Source: Brevundimonas sp. SL130 (GTDB lineage: Bacteria > Pseudomonadota > Alphaproteobacteria > Caulobacterales > Caulobacteraceae). From it: 64,000 nucleotides of DNA. The position numbers were made by a program, and so were the translations under genes. The stretch covers positions 1,612,001 through 1,676,000 of the forward strand of contig NZ_CP113064.1 of assembly GCF_026625805.1 (NCBI RefSeq), read 5' to 3'. Positions within the stretch are counted from its first letter, which is position 1; every line of letters starts with the position of its first letter. The notes below the pieces were generated by a model, which was not told the DNA's origin, ran no database searches, and worked only from the letters and a program-made list of their open reading frames with translations. Below are positions 26,769-35,742 of the stretch, one piece after another.

Positions 26769-27093
26769 AACCCCGCGCGATATGGAGTACCGGCTTTTCG
26801 GCCAGGTAACCCGCGCGCTGGTGCATGCCTCGACGGTCGATGAACGGGATCTGGCCACGCGTATCGACGCGCTGGATTGGAACCGGCGTCTGTGGTCGAC
26901 GCTGGCGGCCGATTGCGGCGATGCGTCCAACGTCCTGCCGGCGGCCGTGCGGGCGCAGATCATCTCGCTGAGCCTGTTCGTCAATCGACACTCGTCGGCG
27001 GTCATGCGTGGGGAAGAGACTTTCCAGGACCTGATCGACATTAACCGGATGATGATGCAGGGGCTGGCGCCCGGTGCGCAACAGGCGGCCTGA
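26728..27093 (+). CDS. flaF: Flagellar biosynthesis regulator FlaF
   Basis: A 121-residue FlaF protein. The pattern [27 protein letters not shown] followed by the [15 protein letters not shown] segment is typical in family alignments. FlaF works with FlbT in the opposite sense, promoting flagellin translation or export. It starts inside flbT, with AAGG 7 nt before the ATG. Confidence 0.92.
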   Translation: MSLQAYAAATTRAETPRDMEYRLFGQVTRALVHASTVDERDLATRIDALDWNRRLWSTLAADCGDASNVLPAAVRAQIISLSLFVNRHSSAVMRGEETFQDLIDINRMMMQGLAPGAQQAA

Positions 27094-27177
27094 CGGCGCA
27101 GGACTTCACGAAATCGCGAAGCCTCTTGGCGCAAGGCCTTGAGGCGTCTTACCTTTCGAATCCCTGTTGAACAGTCG

Positions 27178-27191
27178 AAAGGAGGTGATCC
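27178..27191 (+). promoter_or_regulatory. Exceptionally extended Shine-Dalgarno sequence
   Basis: GAAAGGAGGTGATCCAG (27177-27193) would pair over 17 nt with the expected alphaproteobacterial 16S rRNA 3' end. Ordinary ribosome binding sites in this window use 4-6 nt. It lies directly before a 21-codon ORF. Confidence 0.8.
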
Positions 27192-27192
27192 A

Positions 27193-27258
27193 GTGTCTCA
27201 TTGTCATCAATCGCGTGCGGTGGCCGCGACCCTGGTCCTCGTTGGAGGCCAGGCCTGA
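27193..27258 (+). CDS. Candidate 21-residue leader peptide or small-RNA-borne ORF
   Basis: GTG 27193 to TGA 27256-27258 encodes a 21-residue peptide beginning V-S-H-C-H-Q-S-R and ending L-V-G-G-Q-A. The core AGGAGG lies 7 nt before the GTG, embedded in a 17-nt match to the 16S anti-Shine-Dalgarno region. A strong terminator follows about 90 bp later, and no long gene lies between, so the transcript of roughly 200 nt ends by itself. It may be a regulatory peptide, a ribosome-binding small RNA or a free mini-protein. Translation is inferred, not shown. Confidence 0.5.
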   Translation: MSHCHQSRAVAATLVLVGGQA

Positions 27259-27347
27259 TCCTTTTGGTTGGCGCCAACGCCCGTCGGGCTGTTTGAGCGC
27301 TTTTCAGGCTGAGTGTTGTGGTCCGGCCGTTCGCGGTCAGACAATGA

Positions 27348-27378
27348 AGGGCCGTCGCGGCGACGCGGCGGCCCTTTT
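27348..27378 (+). terminator. Rho-independent terminator, probably bidirectional
   Basis: AGGGCCGTCGC (27348-27358) pairs with GCGGCGGCCCT (27365-27375) with one G-U pair, around GGCGAC, followed by TTTT. It ends the short transcript unit and also lies 6 bp beyond the stop of the opposing exoD-type gene. Confidence 0.8.
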
Positions 27379-27383
27379 GTCGT

Positions 27384-28022
27384 TCAGTGCAGCAACTGGC
27401 TGAACCAGCCGGCGACGTGATGCGCCACTTCGAACACGGTGCGCCAGATCAGGAAGAGGTAGAGGGCGCAGGCGCCGGTTGAGAGCGCGCCCAACAGAAT
27501 GGCGACGCCGTCCCTCTGCATCATGCCCAGGGCGAAGAAGACCAGGGCGATGCCGGGCAGGGCGTCTCCGAACGGGATGGGCAGGGCCATGATCAGCGCC
27601 AGGATCACACAGACCAGGCCGGTGATCGTATCGGCGATCTCGCCCGTCAGGAACGGAATACGCGGCTGGGTCAGGTTCTCGACGTAGCGGACCGTCCTCA
27701 TGATACGCGACACCCCTGCACGATAGGCCGAGCGACTGATGGATGTCTGAAGCGCCCAGCGGGGGAGCCAGATTGCGCTGCGCTGACAAGCCAGCTCAAG
27801 CGACATCAGGATGATGGGAACCGCGAATACGGCCTTGCCGCCGGGGGGCCAGGGCAGCAGGGCCAACATCGACAGAATCAGGATCATCGCCCCGAAGCCG
27901 CGTTCGCCGAAGGCCGCGACTAATTCTTCAAGCTTCAGCTTGGGTTCGTCGCCCTCGCCAAGCTCCTCGATCACGTCCGAGAAGAGCCGCAGGTCGTCGT
28001 TCGGCGGGTTGTGGGCGGGCAT
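27384..28022 (-). CDS. ExoD-family exopolysaccharide synthesis membrane protein
   Basis: A 212-residue integral membrane protein of the ExoD family. The cytoplasmic N-terminus carries LKLEELVAAFGERGFGAMILILSMLALLPWPPG, which is typical of the family, and at least four hydrophobic helices follow, including FLTGEIADTITGLVCVILAL and ALPGIALVFFALGMMQRDG. ExoD was first tied to exopolysaccharide production in Rhizobium; the biochemical role is not known. It converges on the short transcript unit at the shared terminator. Confidence 0.85.
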   Translation of the reverse strand: MPAHNPPNDDLRLFSDVIEELGEGDEPKLKLEELVAAFGERGFGAMILILSMLALLPWPPGGKAVFAVPIILMSLELACQRSAIWLPRWALQTSISRSAYRAGVSRIMRTVRYVENLTQPRIPFLTGEIADTITGLVCVILALIMALPIPFGDALPGIALVFFALGMMQRDGVAILLGALSTGACALYLFLIWRTVFEVAHHVAGWFSQLLH

Positions 28023-28174
28023 CAGGCTTGGGGCTCGGGGGGAGGAGGTTCGCCATTTAGGCGTACAGAGGTTTCATCGCCACTTACCGAACGGCAAGAA
28101 ACCCAAATAATCGCACGAGAGGCGATTATTTCTTCGTCGCGCGCCTGGGTTTGTCTTTCCCCCGAAGAAAGCGA

Positions 28175-29344
28175 TCAGCTCCCCAGCAGTTCCCGCCCGA
28201 TCAGGAAGCGGCGGATCTCGTTGGTGCCGGCGCCGATGTCATAGAGTTTGGCGTCGCGGACCAGGCGTTCGACCGGCCATTCCTTGGTGTAGCCGGCGCC
28301 GCCCAGGGCCTGGACGGCCTCCATCGTGACCTTCACCGCATTCTCGGACGCCAGCAGAATGGCGCCGGCGGCGTCATAGCGGGTGGTCAGGCCGGCGTCA
28401 CAGGCGCGCGCCACCGAATAGACATAGGCCCGCGCGCTGTTCAGGGCGACATACATGTCCGCCACCTTGCCCTGCATCAGCTGGAAGCTGCCGATCGGCT
28501 TGCCGAACTGTTTGCGGTCGCGGACGTAGGGCAGGACCACGTCCAGCGCCGCCTGCATGATGCCCAGGGGGCCGGCGGCGAGGACCGCGCGCTCATAGTC
28601 CAGGCCGCTCATCAGCACGCCGGCCCCGCCGCCCAGCGGCCCCATGATGTTCGCCTCGGGAACCTCGCAGTCCTCGAACACCAGTTCGGCGGTGTCGGAA
28701 CCGCGCATGCCCATCTTGTCCAGCTTCTTGGAGACGCTGAAGCCCTTCATGCCCTTTTCGATCAGGAAGGCGGTGCAGCCCTTTGATCCGGCGTCAGGAT
28801 TGGTCTTGGCGTAAACGACCAGGGTGTCGGCGTGGGGGGCGTTGGTGATCCAGAACTTGGTCCCGTTCAGGACATAGCGGTCGCCCGTCTTGTCGGCGCG
28901 GGTGCGCATGGACATGACGTCCGAGCCCGAGCCGGCCTCGGACATGGCCAGCGAGCCCACGTGTTCGCCGCTGATCAGCTTGGGCAGGTATTTCTGCTTC
29001 TGCTCGGGCGTGCCCCAGCGGCGGATCTGGTTGACGCACAGGTTGGAGTGGGCGCCGTAGCTGAGGCCGATGGATGCCGAGGCGCGCGACACCTCTTCCA
29101 TCGCCACAACATGTTCCAGGTAGCCCAGGCCCAGGCCGCCGTAGTCTTCCTCGACCGTGATTCCGTGCAGACCCAGTTCGCCCATCTCGGGCCAGAGTTC
29201 GCGCCTGAAGGTGTTCGTCGCGTCGATCTCGGCCGCCAGGGGCGCTAACCGGTCGGCCGCCCAGCGCGCGGTCGTGTCGCGGATCGCGTCGGCGTTCTCG
29301 CCGAGGCTGAATTCCATGGATTGGGGCGCAAAGGGAATGCTCAT
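28175..29344 (-). CDS. ivd: Isovaleryl-CoA dehydrogenase
   Basis: A 389-residue FAD-dependent acyl-CoA dehydrogenase acting in leucine breakdown (isovaleryl-CoA to 3-methylcrotonyl-CoA). The N-terminus FAPQSMEFSLGE and the catalytic Glu within LDYERAVLAAGPLG, rather than near the C-terminus, are features of this subfamily. FAD-binding signatures MSEAGSGSD and ALGGAGY are present. ATG 29344 gives the expected family start (SIPFAPQSMEF); upstream Met codons add a non-family extension. The other leucine-pathway genes are not beside it. Confidence 0.88.
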   Translation of the reverse strand: MSIPFAPQSMEFSLGENADAIRDTTARWAADRLAPLAAEIDATNTFRRELWPEMGELGLHGITVEEDYGGLGLGYLEHVVAMEEVSRASASIGLSYGAHSNLCVNQIRRWGTPEQKQKYLPKLISGEHVGSLAMSEAGSGSDVMSMRTRADKTGDRYVLNGTKFWITNAPHADTLVVYAKTNPDAGSKGCTAFLIEKGMKGFSVSKKLDKMGMRGSDTAELVFEDCEVPEANIMGPLGGGAGVLMSGLDYERAVLAAGPLGIMQAALDVVLPYVRDRKQFGKPIGSFQLMQGKVADMYVALNSARAYVYSVARACDAGLTTRYDAAGAILLASENAVKVTMEAVQALGGAGYTKEWPVERLVRDAKLYDIGAGTNEIRRFLIGRELLGS

Positions 29345-29387
29345 GCGCAAAGGGTTAGCATCGTGCATGGGCTTTCGCAAAACCCAC

Positions 29388-31244
29388 TTAGTCGCGATCG
29401 ACGCGCCCCCAGCGCTTGTAGAGATTGAACCCGGACGCCCCGACGCAGGCCAGGGCGATGACAACCAGGGCCCAGCCGATCAAGCCCGTGTCCACGTCTG
29501 ATTGAGACGACTGACGGAAGGCCGCCATGGCGGCGCCGAATGACAGCAAGCCTATGCCGCCCATGGCCAGGAAGGTTAGGGTTTCGGTCCATTCGAGCTT
29601 GAAAGAGGGTGCGGTCGGACGCGCCGGCTCGGGCGGGGCGTCCTGTTGCACCGGGGTCGCCTCCTGCTCGAACAGGGGCGTCTGGTCCGGGTGGGTCAAG
29701 TCATTGTGTTCGGGCCAAACCAAACGGGTGTCTGGCGCCGCTTGAGCGGTCGGCACCCCCGTCAGAGCCAAGGGCGCGCCTTCAAAAGGCAGAGGCGTCG
29801 GTTGGGGCGTCGGTTGGGGAATCGGCAGGGGGACAGAGGCGAACATCGGCACTTCCACCGGCGATTCGACCGCAGCCGCCGGTTCCTCATCAGAGGCGGC
29901 GTCCGTCGTTGCCGTGGCTTGCGGGGCGTCATCTGCGGCCGCCTCGACGGCGACCTCGATCTGTTCGGCGGCGTCCGCCGAGACGGCCGGGGGCGCAGGC
30001 TCCGGCGTGCTCTCCGCCGTGCTCTCCGGCGTCGGCTCGGCGTCCTCAAGGCGCGCGTCGGCAGGCAGGTTCGCCGTGGTGTCGTCCGCGGTGTCGTCCG
30101 CCTGGGCTTCATCCGCAGAGTGGGCGTCCGTCGGGGCTTGCGGCGTCTCGGACTCTAGATCGGCCGGCGGAGCGTCGTTGGCGGCGTCAGCTTGCGTCGG
30201 CGCCGTCTGGGCTGCCGTCGGGCGCGGTCCGCCGCGGAGGCCGAAGCCGGCCAGGGGGCCCAGCGCGCGCACAGCGTAGGGCGAATAGAAGGTCGCGGCG
30301 CTGGTCATGACCGGCGACACGGGCCTGGGTGAAGGCGGTGCGGACGCGGGGACAGACGAAGGTTCGACGTCCGAAGGTTCGACGTCGGCTTCGATCGGCT
30401 GGATCGATTCGGGCTCTTCATCCTGGTCCGGCGTTTCGGGTGCGACGTCAGGTGTCGCCTCGACGGGGCTGTCACCCTCGGGTTCGGAAGGCGCGGGCGC
30501 CGGTTCGACAGCCGCCATCGTCTCGGCGGCGGCGCTTTCAGTGTCCGCCTCAACCGGCGCGTCTTCTTCGACGTCTCCGAGCAAGGCCGAAATGGCGGCT
30601 TCGCGCGTCATTGAGGGCGGGGCCTCGGCGACCGTATCAACCACGGCCTGGGATGGCGGGAAGGCCGGGAAGGGCGCGGGCTCGACAGACTCTGCCTCGA
30701 CCTCGTCCGTATGCGGTTCGGCCTCGGCCGTGCTTTCCACCAGGGTGGCTGTGGCGGGGGGCAGGGGGATGGCGAGCAGATCGGCCAGGGACGCCGGGGC
30801 CTCGGGGTCGGCGACGAACAGGGCGCGTTCGGCGGCGCGGCGGCGCGGCGGCGTGAAGACATCGGCGTCTTCCACCCACGTCATCAAGGCGTTGGCAGCC
30901 TCCAGCGGCGCGCCGGCGTTCAGTCGCGCCAGGACATCGGAGGTCTTGAACCGGTCGACGCCCACCGAGAAGGCGAAGCTGGCCAGGGCGTCGAACTGAT
31001 GCTGGTTCAGGGGCGCCTGGATGGCCTTGACGGTCTGCGCCACCGGAATGAGATCGTATTGGAGCAGGAGCTCGGCGTCGCTTTCGGACACCGTCAGGCC
31101 TTCGCGCGCGGACTGGGTGTGTCCGTAGCCGATGGTCCAGCGGCCGTCGGCGCGCTGAATGGCTCGAGGGCGGAACCCCTCGAAGCTCTTGATCAGAATG
31201 ACCCCCTCGCGGGAGATCTTGGTCGGTTTCGAAGTGTCAGACAC
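29388..31244 (-). CDS. GH24 (phage-type) lysozyme with long acidic tail and C-terminal membrane segments
   Basis: A protein of about 618 residues. Residues about 10-150 are a T4/lambda-type lysozyme domain: FEGFRPRAIQRADGRWTIGYGHT holds the Glu and Asp-Thr active-site pattern. About 350 residues of Ala-, Pro-, Glu- and Asp-rich, probably disordered sequence follow. The end has two hydrophobic helices, FLAMGGIGLLSFGAAMAAF and GLIGWALVVIALACVGASGF. There is no N-terminal signal peptide. GTG 31244 (VSDTSKPTKIS) is preferred; an ATG at 31301 would add 19 residues, and neither has a strong ribosome binding site. Similar domain layouts occur in Caulobacterales chromosomes, so this need not be prophage. 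Confidence 0.8.
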   Translation of the reverse strand: MSDTSKPTKISREGVILIKSFEGFRPRAIQRADGRWTIGYGHTQSAREGLTVSESDAELLLQYDLIPVAQTVKAIQAPLNQHQFDALASFAFSVGVDRFKTSDVLARLNAGAPLEAANALMTWVEDADVFTPPRRRAAERALFVADPEAPASLADLLAIPLPPATATLVESTAEAEPHTDEVEAESVEPAPFPAFPPSQAVVDTVAEAPPSMTREAAISALLGDVEEDAPVEADTESAAAETMAAVEPAPAPSEPEGDSPVEATPDVAPETPDQDEEPESIQPIEADVEPSDVEPSSVPASAPPSPRPVSPVMTSAATFYSPYAVRALGPLAGFGLRGGPRPTAAQTAPTQADAANDAPPADLESETPQAPTDAHSADEAQADDTADDTTANLPADARLEDAEPTPESTAESTPEPAPPAVSADAAEQIEVAVEAAADDAPQATATTDAASDEEPAAAVESPVEVPMFASVPLPIPQPTPQPTPLPFEGAPLALTGVPTAQAAPDTRLVWPEHNDLTHPDQTPLFEQEATPVQQDAPPEPARPTAPSFKLEWTETLTFLAMGGIGLLSFGAAMAAFRQSSQSDVDTGLIGWALVVIALACVGASGFNLYKRWGRVDRD

Positions 31245-31342
31245 AGGTGTTGCCCCAAAGCGAGACGGCGGCGCGGCTTCAAGCCCGAGGTCAGCAAGCA
31301 TGGGGCCAGCAGCATGGGGCCAGCCACCATAGGGCCAGATTT

Positions 31343-32761
31343 TTACAACAGAACCATGGTCGCGAGACCGAGGAAGATCAAAAAGCCGAAGAAATCCGTC
31401 GTGGCGGTGACGAACACCGCCGACGAGACAGCGGGGTCGAACTTCAGCTTGGACAGGGTCAGAGGCGTCAGCACGCCGATACAGGCCGCCACCAGCAGGT
31501 TCAGGATCATGGCCGCGCCGATCACTAGACCGATCTTCCAGTCCTCGTCGCGGAACCAGAAGCCCGCCGCCACGCCGATCAGGGGCGCCAGGATCAGGCC
31601 GTTGGCCATGCCGACGGCCAGTTCGCGCAGGAAGGTCCGCATCGCGTTGGCCGAGTTCAGTTCGCGTGTCGCCAGGGCGCGTACGGTGACGGTCAGGGCC
31701 TGGGTGCCGGCATTGCCGCCGATGGCCGAGACGATGGGCATAAGCACCGCCAGGGCGACGATCTGCTGGATGGTGGCTTCGAACAGGCCGATGACGCTGG
31801 CGCCCAGGGCCGCCGTCGCCAGGTTGATCGCCAGCCAGGGCACGCGGCCGCGCACGATCTCGGACACGGACGAGCCGCGGTCCTCGTCGGCGACGCCGGC
31901 CAGACGCAGGATGTCCTCGCGGTTTTCTTCCTGAATGATGTTGACGATGTCATCGACGGTGATCTGACCCACCAGCCGCCCGGCCGCATCGACGACGGGG
32001 GCTGAGATCAGATGGTATTTCTCGAAGATGTAGGCGACCTCTTCCTGGTCCTGATCGACGGCGATCACATTGATCGGCTCCATCAGGTCCGCCAGAGCGG
32101 CGCTGCGCGGGGCGCGCAGCAGGCCGCTGATCGGCAAGCCGCCGACCGGACGGTTCAGCGGATCGACCACATAGATGTCGAAGAACAGCTCGGGCAGGTC
32201 GTCGCCCTGCTTTCGGATATGGTCGATGGTGTCGCCGACGCTCCAGAACTGGGGCGCGGCCATCACCTCGCGTTGCATCAGGCGCCCGGCGGACTCCTCA
32301 TCATAGCCCAGGCTGTTTTCGATCGCGGCGCGATCGATGTCGGGCATGGCGGCCAGGACGCGTTCGCGCTGGTCGTCCTCCAGATCCTCGACCACGGCGG
32401 CGGCGTCGTCGGAATCCAGTTCCTGAAGCGCCTCGGCCAGGGTTCCGTGCGGCACCCGTTCGAGCACCTCTTCGCGGATGCCGTCGTCCAGTTCGGGCAG
32501 GGTCGCAGCCAGCAGCTCGGGCGGCAGCCACAACACCACGACAGCACGGTGTTCCGACGTCAGAAAGCCCATCAGGTCGGCGACGTCGGCGGGGTGAAGA
32601 TCTTCCAGCAGCGACCGCAGCCGCATGCCGTCGCCGTCGTCGGCGGCGTCCACGACTTTTTCGACGAATTGAGGGGTGAGGACATAGTCCTCGTCCAGGG
32701 CGGCGTGGTCTTCGTTATCAGGCGCTTCGGCTGGAGCGAAGGCGGAGTCCGTGGTGCTCAC
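31343..32761 (-). CDS. mgtE: Magnesium transporter MgtE
   Basis: A 472-residue Mg2+ channel. The N-domain (about residues 30-150, with HPADVADLMGFLTSEHR) and two CBS domains (about 155-275) form the cytoplasmic Mg2+ sensor. Five membrane helices (about 300-470) form the pore, with the conserved MPIVSAIGGNAGTQALTV segment. Transcription may come from the tRNA-Leu promoter 60 bp upstream on the same strand. No Mg2+ riboswitch fits in the short leader. Confidence 0.93.
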   Translation of the reverse strand: MSTTDSAFAPAEAPDNEDHAALDEDYVLTPQFVEKVVDAADDGDGMRLRSLLEDLHPADVADLMGFLTSEHRAVVVLWLPPELLAATLPELDDGIREEVLERVPHGTLAEALQELDSDDAAAVVEDLEDDQRERVLAAMPDIDRAAIENSLGYDEESAGRLMQREVMAAPQFWSVGDTIDHIRKQGDDLPELFFDIYVVDPLNRPVGGLPISGLLRAPRSAALADLMEPINVIAVDQDQEEVAYIFEKYHLISAPVVDAAGRLVGQITVDDIVNIIQEENREDILRLAGVADEDRGSSVSEIVRGRVPWLAINLATAALGASVIGLFEATIQQIVALAVLMPIVSAIGGNAGTQALTVTVRALATRELNSANAMRTFLRELAVGMANGLILAPLIGVAAGFWFRDEDWKIGLVIGAAMILNLLVAACIGVLTPLTLSKLKFDPAVSSAVFVTATTDFFGFLIFLGLATMVLL

Positions 32762-32823
32762 GTGGTCGCCTCCCTTGGTATGTCCAGCCGTAGTTAGCCG
32801 ATGAATCGCCCTGTTTAGCCAGA

Positions 32824-32908
32824 TGGTGCGGTCGAGAAGACTCGAACTTCCACGGGTTGCCCCACAGCGACCTCAACGCTGCGCGTCTACCAATTCCGCC
32901 ACGACCGC
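32824..32908 (-). tRNA. tRNA-Leu(GAG)
   Basis: An 85-nt class II tRNA with acceptor stem GCGGTCG/CGACCGC, T-arm GAAGTTCGAGTCTTC and encoded CCA. The anticodon stem-loop CAGCG-TTGAGGT-CGCTG gives GAG, reading CUC and CUU. It lies directly upstream of mgtE on the same strand. Confidence 0.95.
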
Positions 32909-33023
32909 TCGCATCGGAGGGGCGGCGAATAGACGAAGCCGCCGGAAAAGGAAAGGGGAATTGAACGCGGTGCGGCGCATGAAATACAGAGCGGAAAAGC
33001 GCGGCCCTGTCCGCCGCCTGAAG

Positions 33024-33275
33024 TCAGGCCGAACCGGCCATGAAGTCGTACAGGTCAGCGGGACGGGTGACGGTGATGGCGATCCGGTCATCGCGAATCT
33101 CGATCTCGCCGCGCGCCACCGGGTGGTTGTTCGCCAGGATCCAGACTTCGTCGCCTTCGGCCGCATCCAGGGGAATCACGGCGCCGCGACCCATCCGCAG
33201 CAATTGCGACATCGGCAGCACCATACGGCCCAGCACCACTGAAATTTCGACGTCGACGGCGTTGATCTGGGACAC
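33024..33275 (-). CDS. FliN/SpoA-domain flagellar motor switch-like protein
   Basis: An 83-residue protein made almost only of the SpoA (FliN C-terminal) domain: VDVEISVVLGRMVLPMSQLLRMGRGAVIPLD followed by EVWILANNHPVARGEIEI. FliN forms the C-ring base that binds CheY-P. It is separate from other switch genes here, so it may be fliN itself or a paralogue. It diverges from lipB across 65 bp. Confidence 0.85.
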   Translation of the reverse strand: MSQINAVDVEISVVLGRMVLPMSQLLRMGRGAVIPLDAAEGDEVWILANNHPVARGEIEIRDDRIAITVTRPADLYDFMAGSA

Positions 33276-33340
33276 AGGCGCTCTCTTTCACTGCGAGGTC
33301 GTCACTTGCGCAAACGCCTCGCGCTACACATTGAAGCCTT

Positions 33341-34057
33341 ATGCTTGCCGACCCGTTAAGTCCTGACCTTTTGAAACTGCACCGCGAGGATGATCGCCCT
33401 GTCGAATGGGCCGTGTCGTCCGGCTATGTCGATTATGCCGCAGCCGAGGCCTTCATGGAGGCCCGCGTCGCCGCCATCGCTGCAGGGGAGGCGGGCGAGA
33501 TGGTCTGGCTGCTGGAGCATCCACCCCTCTATACGGCCGGCGTTTCGGCGCGGGACGAGGATCTGCTCGACGCGGGGCGGTTTCCGGTCCACCGGACCGG
33601 ACGCGGCGGGCAGTTCACCTATCATGGGCCGGGCCAGAGGGTCGCCTATGTGATGCTGGACCTGAACCGGCGCGGCCGGGACGTGCGCGCCTTCGTGCGG
33701 GGCCTGGAACAATGGCTGATTGGGGGGCTGGGCCAGTTTGGGGTCAAGGCGGACGTGCGGGACGGCCGGGTCGGGGTCTGGGTCGAGCGCAAGGGCGCCG
33801 GCTGGGCGCGCGAAGACAAGATCGCCGCCATTGGCGTCAAGGTGCGCAAATGGGTCAGCTTTCACGGCGTTAGTCTGAACGTCGAGCCGGATCTGGACCA
33901 TTTCGGCGGCATCGTGCCCTGCGGCATCCAGGAACACGGTGTCACCAGCCTGGTCGATCTGGGCGTTCTGGCGACGATGGATGAGGCGGACGCCGCCCTG
34001 AAGTCCAGTTTCACGCGCCTGTTCGGCGCGGTGGTCGAGGGGCCGGCGCCGTTCTGA
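33341..34057 (+). CDS. lipB: Octanoyltransferase LipB
   Basis: A 238-residue enzyme that transfers octanoyl from acyl carrier protein to lipoyl domains, the first step of lipoate synthesis. The family signatures [13 protein letters not shown] (about residues 86-98) and the catalytic Cys in GIVPCGI (about 188), together with the Lys in KIAAIGVKV, are all present. Length is normal. Confidence 0.94.
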   Translation: MLADPLSPDLLKLHREDDRPVEWAVSSGYVDYAAAEAFMEARVAAIAAGEAGEMVWLLEHPPLYTAGVSARDEDLLDAGRFPVHRTGRGGQFTYHGPGQRVAYVMLDLNRRGRDVRAFVRGLEQWLIGGLGQFGVKADVRDGRVGVWVERKGAGWAREDKIAAIGVKVRKWVSFHGVSLNVEPDLDHFGGIVPCGIQEHGVTSLVDLGVLATMDEADAALKSSFTRLFGAVVEGPAPF

Positions 34058-34183
34058 ACCCCGGCCGGGTCGGCGCAATCGGTGTGACATTTGGGCGAAA
34101 GCGCGGCGACAGGGGTTGGCAAGCCTAGGAGGCTTAAGGTTTAACGTCGGCGCCAAGCTTATCGCCCAAGCCCAGGAGCTCTT

Positions 34184-35668
34184 ATGAACCGCCTGATCGC
34201 CGCCGCCTCGGCCGCCGTCCTGTCCCTGACCCTGGCCGCCGGCGCCGCCTCGGCCCAGGATTTCCGCGCCTTGGCGCAGCAGGATCTCCAGACGGTCCAT
34301 GACGCCCTGGCCGCCAACCACCCCGCCGCCGTCGTTCCGGGCGCGCCCAGCGAGGCCTTTCGCGCCTGGATCGACGCCGGTCTGGCCGACGCCCAGTCCA
34401 AGGTGGGCCGCGTCAACAGCGGCGACAGCCACGCCTATCTGCTGCGGTACTACGCGAACGGCTTCCGGGATTCGAACATCTCGGTCAGCCCGACCTATGA
34501 AGGACTTGGCCCGTTCTTCGGTATAGGCTGGTCAGGGGTCACCATGGCTTGGCGTGACGGCAAATATGTCGTCGCAAATGTGAAGCCCGGGCTCCGCAAC
34601 GCCCCGCCAGTCGGGTCGGTCTTGATCGACTGCCTCGGCAAAAGCGCTGCTGATGTGGCCGCGGAACGCCTGGACCGCTGGGAAGGCGACCTGACGACCG
34701 AAGCCGATCGGGTCCGCACCGCGCCCTATCTGCTATGGAACCGCAACAATCCGTTCACCGGCGGCATGCCTGCGTTGTGTAATTTCCAGACCGGCCGCCG
34801 TACCAAGGAATACCCGCTACAGAACCAGCCGGTCGACGCCGCCAGCCTTGAAGCCGCCTATCGCGCCACCGTCTATACGCCCGGCGCGACGCCGTTGGCG
34901 ATCGAGACCGTAAACGGCCGCCCGTGGCTGCATGTTCACACCCTGGGCGACAAGGCCGATTTTGACGCCTTCTTCGCCGCCGTCGATGCTCAGCTAGGCG
35001 CTATTCGTGGCGCCCAGGGCTTCGTCATCGATCTGCGCGGCGCCAATGGCGCATCGCTGAACGCGACGGGGCGCGGCTATGTCCTGGCCAACCATATCTG
35101 GACGCCAGAATTCACCGTCAGCCGCCAGCCTGAAGCCGGCTCCATCACCTATCGCGCCACCCCGGCCAATCGTCAGTGGTTCGCCGACACCCTGGGTCGG
35201 ATGCAGGCCGATCCTCGCTTCGTTCAGGAATCGGGCGCCGTGATCGAACAGACCCAGGCCATTGTCGCCGCCTTTGATTCCGCCCTGGCCGCCGGGCAGG
35301 CCACCTTCACCCTGCCGGGCCGCCCGTCAGTGCCGGACACCGGCGTCGCCAATCCGGTCGCCGGGCCGGTGATCGTTCTGGTGGACGGGGGCTGCACCAG
35401 CGGCTGCCTGGACACCCTGGACCTGCTGACCCGCCTGCCGAACGTCCGGCTGGCTGGATCAACCACGGGAGAGGACACGATCTTCATCGAGCCGACCGTG
35501 CAACGCCTGCCGTCCAACTATGCGGACCTCACCTACGGCCACAAGGCCTGGATGACCCGCCAGCGCGGCAATGACGCGCCCTTCGCGCCTGCGCAGGGCC
35601 TGGCCTACACCGGCAATCCGACGGATGAAGCCGCCGTCCGGACCTGGGTCGCCACCCTGTTCCAATAA
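34184..35668 (+). CDS. Periplasmic S41-like (tail-specific protease family) protein
   Basis: A 494-residue secreted protein with a clear signal peptide ending ASAQ-DF. The C-terminal half resembles the S41 peptidase core: QGFVIDLRGANGAS, then VIVLVDGGCTSGCLDTLDLLTRLPN, where the Ser between two Cys sits in the nucleophile position, and VRLAGSTTGEDT. The Cys pair flanking the Ser (C-T-S-G-C) suggests a disulphide near the active site. No PDZ domain was seen. Proteolytic activity is inferred. Confidence 0.7.
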   Translation: MNRLIAAASAAVLSLTLAAGAASAQDFRALAQQDLQTVHDALAANHPAAVVPGAPSEAFRAWIDAGLADAQSKVGRVNSGDSHAYLLRYYANGFRDSNISVSPTYEGLGPFFGIGWSGVTMAWRDGKYVVANVKPGLRNAPPVGSVLIDCLGKSAADVAAERLDRWEGDLTTEADRVRTAPYLLWNRNNPFTGGMPALCNFQTGRRTKEYPLQNQPVDAASLEAAYRATVYTPGATPLAIETVNGRPWLHVHTLGDKADFDAFFAAVDAQLGAIRGAQGFVIDLRGANGASLNATGRGYVLANHIWTPEFTVSRQPEAGSITYRATPANRQWFADTLGRMQADPRFVQESGAVIEQTQAIVAAFDSALAAGQATFTLPGRPSVPDTGVANPVAGPVIVLVDGGCTSGCLDTLDLLTRLPNVRLAGSTTGEDTIFIEPTVQRLPSNYADLTYGHKAWMTRQRGNDAPFAPAQGLAYTGNPTDEAAVRTWVATLFQ

Positions 35669-35742
35669 AATCGTCCGCATCGCGCGGGCTATGGGGGCGG
35701 GCAGGGGTGGAACCTCGGCCCGCCCCTTCTTATTTGGGATCC

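Noticed and set aside
29388..31301. Prophage origin for the GH24 lysozyme
   Set aside because: No holin, structural or integrase genes are nearby, and the tail and anchor do not fit a phage endolysin.
32762..32823. Magnesium riboswitch before mgtE
   Set aside because: The gap to tRNA-Leu is only about 60 bp, too short for a known Mg2+ riboswitch.
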